From: Rugalucina vietnamica
Lineage: Eukaryota; Mollusca; Bivalvia; Lucinida; Lucinidae
Assembly: GCA_964017185.1 (NCBI GenBank)
Contig: OZ024872.1
Span: 62,241,817-62,305,816, forward strand
Length of the DNA stretch: 64,000 nucleotides
Reading direction: 5' to 3'
This document shows, piece by piece, positions 58,926-64,000 of this stretch. Position numbers and translations under genes: made by a program. Below the pieces are notes generated by a model. The model searched no databases. It saw nothing but the letters and a program-made list of their open reading frames with translations, and was not told the DNA's origin. Every line of letters starts with the position of its first letter. The first letter of the stretch is position 1.

Positions 58926-59960
58926 TAGCTCACCTGAGCCGTTAGGCTCACAAGGTGAGCTTAAAGGATAGCCATGATCCAGCGTCCGTCCGTCATCTGT
59001 CCGGCGTCGTCCACCATTTTCAAAGATCTTCTTCTTTGAAACCGCTGGGCCAATCAAAGCCAAATTTTATATGAAGCATCTATAGGAAGGGAGAACCAAT
59101 GTATTTATAAATAATCCAGGTCACATGACCAAGATGGCCGCCATGCCCATATATGGTAAAAACCCTTCAAAATTCTTCTTCTCCGGAACCACTGGACCGA
59201 TTTCAACAAAACTTGGCATGAAGCATCGGGGACTGAAGTACTACAATGTGTTTATAAATTATGACCTTTGGATGACCTTGACCTATTTTACGGCAAGGTC
59301 AACATAGGTCGCCAATGCATTTGAATGGGGAAAACTTTTAAAATGTCATTTAAAGTGAAAGTCTTGCAGGAAATGGGCAGTAGGACTGAATATTAATGAT
59401 TCTGAAAAAAATTGGACCCCAGGGGCTCATTTGCCCCAGCCCCGGGGCATTATACATGTATATTACCATAATATTCAAACATCTTCTCCTCTGAAACCAC
59501 TTGGCCAATCAAAGCCAAATTTCATGTGAAGCATCTATAGAATGGGGGAATCAATGTATATATAAATAATCAAGGTCACATGACCAAGATGGCCGCCATG
59601 CCCATATATGGTATAAATTCTTCAAAAATCTTCTTCTCCGGAACCGATGGACCGATTTCGAAGAAACTTGGCATGAAGCATTGATGACTCAAGTTACTAC
59701 AATGTATGTATAAATCATGACCCTGTGATGACCTTGATCTATTTTAAGGCAAGGTCAACATGGGTTGCCTATGTATTTGAATGGGTAAATTGTTAAAATG
59801 TCATTTGAAGGGAAAAACTTGTATGGACAGTATATTGATTTTTCTGAAAAGAAAATGGCCCAAGGGCTTCATCTGCCCCTATACTGGGACTATTTTCTGT
59901 AACATTCGTATATACAGCAGATCTCAGGTGAGCGTTTACAGGACCATTGGTCCTCTGGTT
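58926..59960 (-). mobile_element. Pearl/HINE-like element, GAGCC-hairpin family
   Basis: Left hairpin GAGCCGTTAGGCTC, CGTCCGTCCGTCATC microsatellite, two tandem units, and 5' palindrome AGGACCATTGGTCCT at 59940-59954. It sits in MED17 intron 7 and accounts for most of it. Confidence 0.7.
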
Positions 59961-60172
59961 GTCCAGCTTACAACAACGAATCGGCAATTATGATAAGTTG
60001 AAACAATTTGTTCTCCTGTCCTATAGACAGCATTGCTTCAATAAAAACCATGCTTTTGAAAAGTCAGGCCAACTAGTAGATGAAATAAAGTTATATTTAA
60101 TCATGACAAAGTGTTACTTCTTAACATGATTTATGACTTTAAAAAATTTGAAATGGTTTGTTTAATTTCCAG

Positions 60173-60238
60173 ATTTTCCCCAGTGTTCAGCTGTCCATTG
60201 TATTGTGCCATTCAACTGGACATAAAGATGGAGGAGAG
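60173..60238 (+). CDS. MED17: MED17 exon 8
   Basis: Acceptor TTTAATTTCCAG and donor GGAGAG|GTAAAT. The 22 codons read IFPSVQLSIVLCHSTGHKDG and GE, matching PFPSLQLSISLCHSS in human MED17. In phase 0 at both ends, so skipping it would keep frame. Confidence 0.93.
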
Positions 60239-60330
60239 GTAAATACAATAAAGTCAGAAATGTTTGTGAGAACTTTATTTTCGCTAATACTATTTGCAAA
60301 TTTTTTTGCCTTGCAAATTCAAAGTTTTGT

Positions 60331-62183
60331 TAGCTCACCTGAGCCGAAGGCTCACAAGGTGAGCTTATTAGCTCACCTGAGCCGAAGGCTCACAAGGTGA
60401 GCTTATAGTATTTTAGTCGAGCCGGCGTCCGTTCGTCCGTCCACATTTTCAAACTTGAATATCTCTAAGACGACAAGGCCAAACGTGACCAAATTTTATC
60501 TAAAGCATCATTGAGGAGGGGGAAAGGTTATGTTAAGTTTTGGGCCAGGTGGGATCAGAACTCTGGTTTCCATGGCAACAGATAGCTCCCATAGACTTAC
60601 AATGGAAAAACATTTAAAAATCTTCTTCTCTGAAACCACAAGGCCAAGACCTCTCATATTTTGTGTGTAGCAATGTCTAGTGGTCCTCTTCATAAATCCT
60701 GCCAACCATGCCCCTGGGGTCTAAACGGTCCCCACCCCGGGGACGTCTTTGGGAAAATATAAAAAAATCTTCTTCTCTGAAACCACAAGGCCCAGAGCTT
60801 TCATATTTTGTGTGTAGCAGTGTTTAGTGGTCCTCTTTATAAATCATGCCAACCATGGTCCTGGGGTCAAAAATGACCCCGCCCCAGGGATCATTAGCTC
60901 CCATAGAAGAGCTAACATACAATGGGAAAAACGTAAAAAAATCTTCTTCTCCGAAACCAAATAGCCCAGAGCTTTCATATTTTGTGTGTAGCAATGTCTA
61001 GTGGTCCTCTTCATAAATCCTGCCAACCGTGCCCCTGGGGTCCATACAGGCCCCGCCCCGGGGGTGTCATGGGGAAAATATAAAAAAATCTTCTTCTCCG
61101 AAACCACAAGGCCCAGAGCTTTCATATTTTGTTTGTAGCAGAATATAGTGGTCCCCTTTATAAATCCTGCCAGCCGTGCCCCTGGGGACCCCGCCCTGGG
61201 GGGGTCATGGGTAAAACATAAAAAAAAGTCTTCTTCTCCGAAACCACAAGGCCCAGAGCTTTCATATTTTGTTTGTAACAATATATAGTGTTCCTCTTTA
61301 TAAATCATGCCAACCGTGCCCCTGGGGTCCTTACGGGCCCCGTCCCGGGGGGGGGGGGGGAGGGGGGTCATGGGAAAAACTTTAAAAAATTTTCTCGGAA
61401 ACCACAAGGCCTAGAGCTTTCATATTTTGTGTGTAGCAATGTATAATGGTCCTCTTTATAAATCCTGCCAACCGTGCCCCTGGGGTCTATACGGGCCACG
61501 CCCCGGGGGTGTCATGGGAAAAACATAGACTTACAATGGGAAAAACATAAAAAAATCTTCTTCTCCAAAACCACAAGGCCCAAAGCTTTCATATTTTGTA
61601 TGTAGCAATGTATAGTGGTCCTCTTATTAAATCCTGCCAATCATGCCCCTGGGGTCAAAAATGGCCGCGCCCCGGGGGTCAACAGCTCCCATAGACTTAC
61701 AATGGGAAAAACATAAAAAAATCTTCTTCTCCAAAACCACAAGGCCCAGAGCTTTCATATTTTGTCAGTAGCAACGTATAGTGGCCCTCTTTATAAATCC
61801 TGCCAACCGTGCCCCTGGGGTCCATACGGGCCCCGCCCCGGGGGCGTCATGGGAAAAACGAAAAAAATCTTCTTCTCCGAAACCATATGGCCCAGAGCTT
61901 TCATATGTTGTGTGTTTGGACCAATGTATGATACTTTCCCTTTATAAATGCTGCCAACGGTGCCCCTGGGGTCCATACAGGCCACACCCCAGGCATGTCA
62001 TTATCTACCATGACTTATAATGGAAATATATGAAAAAATCTTCTCTGCTGATTAAGTAGGGTTTCAAGGTCACATGACCAAGATGGCTACCATATCCATA
62101 TATGGTAAAAACCCCAATTACTTTGTCCAGTGACTGTACTTGTTGACTCTCAGGTGAGCGATCGTTGCCCCTGGGCTACTTGT
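60331..62183 (-). mobile_element. Pearl/HINE-like element with duplicated terminal hairpin
   Basis: The left end carries the 38-bp terminal hairpin twice in exact tandem (60331-60368 and 60369-60406), then CGTCCGTTCGTCCGTCC. About eight GC-rich units of roughly 155 bp follow, each with ACCACAAGGCCCAGAGCTTT and CCCCTGGGGTC. The right end keeps CTCAGGTGAGCG. It fills most of MED17 intron 8. Confidence 0.7.
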
Positions 62184-62482
62184 TTTATTAAATTAAGAAT
62201 AACTAGAAGGAAATCCAGATGTCACTATTAATTCAGAAAAAGTAAGTCATAAAAATAAAAGTCAAATAAAAAGGTACAATATTGTGATCCATGACCTATT
62301 AGATACTTCAACATTTGCTGTAACTAGCTCGAATGATACCAACATAATTGATTAAAAGCTTCTTAATACTAGTAGACCTTCAGGTTCGGTTGATATTGCT
62401 ACATCCTGATTAATATTTAAAATGATTAAAAGCTTAATGATGAACTGTTGAAATAATCTGCTAATTTTCGTTCCACAAGCAG

Positions 62483-62682
62483 GGACAGCAGCAACCCCCC
62501 AAAGTTGACCACAACCATGTGTTAGAACACTCCCTCCACCAGTTACTGAGGGAGGTCCACTACAAATCTCTCCACATGTCACCACCCCACCCTGTCACTT
62601 CGACCCTGGGGGTCAGTAAACGGAGGAGGATAGCGGGGCCTGCAGGAAGCTCCAGGGCAGATCTCAAAGAAATGGCTGAATC
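62483..62682 (+). CDS. MED17: MED17 exon 9
   Basis: It encodes GQQQPPKVDHNHVLEHSLHQ, LLREVHYKSLHMSPPHP and a basic patch VSKRRRIAGPAG, corresponding to VLEHNLHLLIREFHKQTL...MMPHP...KRMRLSGP of human MED17. Donor GAATC|GTAAGT leaves two bases of a serine codon. The acceptor is a tandem AAGCAG: use of the first AG would add one glutamine (exon start 62480). The next exon is outside the window or not recognised. Confidence 0.92.
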
Positions 62683-62709
62683 GTAAGTTTGATAGGTCAG
62701 CTATAATAT

Positions 62710-62888
62710 GAGCCACATTATGAGAAAACCTATTTTCAGAGTGTCCTTCCAGTCCTAACACAAAGCTGCCTGTACAGTCAGAGGCAGTTGCTAGAAGCAC
62801 TGAGTTTTGGATTACAGAAGAAGGATTGTACAATCCATGAAGCCATATCACATATGCAAAACACAGGTAGATCTTATGATATGACTCA
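62710..62888 (-). mobile_element. Hairpin MITE copy after MED17 exon 9
   Basis: Starts GAGCCACATTATGAG 27 bp after the exon 9 donor. The core is deleted and the right TIR decayed to ATATGACTC. Confidence 0.55.
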
Positions 62889-63028
62889 AAGAAATGATAC
62901 ATTGCACCAGAACTAATGTAAATATAGATGTACTGTCACAGAAGATGGCTTGATGCATGAAATTTGGTTTCATAAGTAGGTCATTATGATGTCTATGAAG
63001 TAAAAACAAAAATAAAGGTATATGTTTT

Positions 63029-63802
63029 TATACCCCGCCACTTAAAAAGTGCGGGGTATTATGTTATACCCTCCAAAAAAAATTTGCGTTCGAGTGTCTG
63101 TCTGTCCGAACTAACCAGAGGTACTATGTGGGGTGAGTTATGAGAATATTGGTGAAATGTGGGGTGTTCTGAGAGTAATGTGGGGTGTACAATTGTATTA
63201 TGGGTTGCAATTTATTCCGTAAATGGTGAATCACTCCACTATCTTCTATGGCATGGACATTGGTCACCCCACAATGTCTCTCTGGTAGGAACGTCTGTCC
63301 GTCCGTCAGCGTTTCGTTTCCGGGCTCTATCTTGAGCATTTATCGTCCGATTTTCTTCAAACTTTGTATAGGAGTTCGTATCAGGAAGGAGTGGTTTGGG
63401 ATTGAAGGTGGGTAAATTTCGTCAAATAAGTACAGAGTTATGGCCCTTGATTTACGTTAAAATTTCGTTTCCGGGCTCTATCTTGAGTATTTATTGACCG
63501 ATTTTCTTCAAACTTTGTATAGGTATTTATACCATGAAGGGGTGGTCTGGGATTGAAGATAGGTAAATTTCGTCAAATAAGCACAGAGTTATGGCCCTTG
63601 ATTTACGTTAAAAGTTTGTTTCCGGGCTCTATCTTGAGCATTTATTGACCGATTTTCTGCAAACTTTGTACAGGAGTTCATATCAAGGAGGAGTGGTCTG
63701 GGATTGAAGATGGGTAAATTTCGTTAAATATGTACAGAGTTATAGCCCTTGATTTACATTAAAATTTTGTTGCGTGGCGGGGTATCTTGCATGCCTGCAG
63801 CG
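63029..63802 (-). mobile_element. Pearl/HINE-like element, TACCCCGCCAC family
   Basis: Left hairpin CCCCGCCACTTAAAAAGTGC plus GGGG, then three units of about 155 bp with TTCCGGGCTCTATCTTGAG. The right end has GTGGCGGGGTA and GCATGCCTGCAGC. It lies after MED17 exon 9. Confidence 0.7.
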
Positions 63803-64000
63803 CTTTTATTCTGTGTATTTTTGTTGAGTAATATCTTACCTGCAGAACTTCAAATCGAGGAAGACAGACCAGCCTGTTTGGCCCTAGGCACTAGTTAAGT
63901 CTCTAAATGTATTGAAGATGTAAGAGTGTTTACTATATACACATGAAACAATAAGTCTGAATGAAAAAAGATGTATATTCTAAAAACTTGGCATTTTTCT

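Larger units (their letters stand above)
27834..64000 (+). other. MED17: MED17 gene, exons 1-9 (continues off the right edge)
   Basis: Nine exons join without a frame break into about 406 codons. The product matches Mediator complex subunit 17, the scaffold of the Mediator head module in the nucleus, which contacts other head subunits and links activators to RNA polymerase II. Diagnostic blocks in order are [157 protein letters not shown] and HVLEHSLHQLLRE. Human MED17 is 651 residues, so about 60% is present. All introns are GT-AG; intron 1 (11.8 kb) and intron 3 (8.7 kb) are swollen with transposons. The flanking PCNX4 is divergent. Confidence 0.95.

Noticed and set aside
60844..61407. 187-codon open frame on the minus strand
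   Set aside because: It runs through tandem GC-rich units of a pearl-like element. The protein is the same segment repeated with no domain.
63866..63920. Possible MED17 exon 10 after TTACCTGCAG
   Set aside because: In the phase set by exon 9 it reads only about 15 residues to a stop and does not resemble MED17.

Overview
This is eukaryotic DNA from an animal, most likely a bivalve mollusc. The clade is inferred from the dense load of pearl/HINE-type repeats and hairpin MITEs, not from a species match. Two conserved single-copy genes can be read exon by exon with GT-AG junctions and consistent phases. Nearly everything else is transposable-element debris. No prokaryotic features, rRNA, genuine tRNA or CRISPR were seen.

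Layout. (1) Positions 3493-8208, minus strand: the first three recognisable exons of PCNX4 (pecanex-like 4, a multi-pass membrane protein). The gene runs off the left edge. (2) 8.2-27.8 kb: a repeat-filled spacer between two divergent genes, holding MITEs, a 128-bp tandem array, several pearl/HINE elements, and a 1.25-kb fold-back element. (3) 27834-62682, plus strand: nine exons of MED17 (Mediator head-module subunit), about 406 codons, which is roughly the N-terminal 60% of the protein. The rest lies past the right edge. Intron 1 is 11.8 kb and holds a 3.6-kb inverted-repeat element, two 5'-truncated LINEs lying antisense to the gene, and the insertions that broke one of them. Intron 3 (8.7 kb) holds a second large inverted-repeat element of about 4.3 kb.

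Repeats explain most of the non-coding sequence. The most abundant is a 234-bp hairpin MITE with 4-bp A/T target duplications: about 25 copies, five of them exactly 234 bp. Six of these copies end within about 50 bp of a PCNX4 or MED17 splice site. The second major class is a set of sequence-unrelated elements with one shared layout: 5' palindrome, subterminal inverted repeat, tandem 130-320-bp units, CG-rich microsatellite, 3' hairpin. This matches the known pearl/HINE (Helentron-associated) architecture. A third class is long near-perfect palindromes with no obvious body. The most unusual signals are the MITE/splice-site association, the two large inverted-repeat elements without a recognisable transposase, and the fold-back element. 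PCNX4 (membrane) and MED17 (nucleus) are not known to act together; they appear only to be neighbours.
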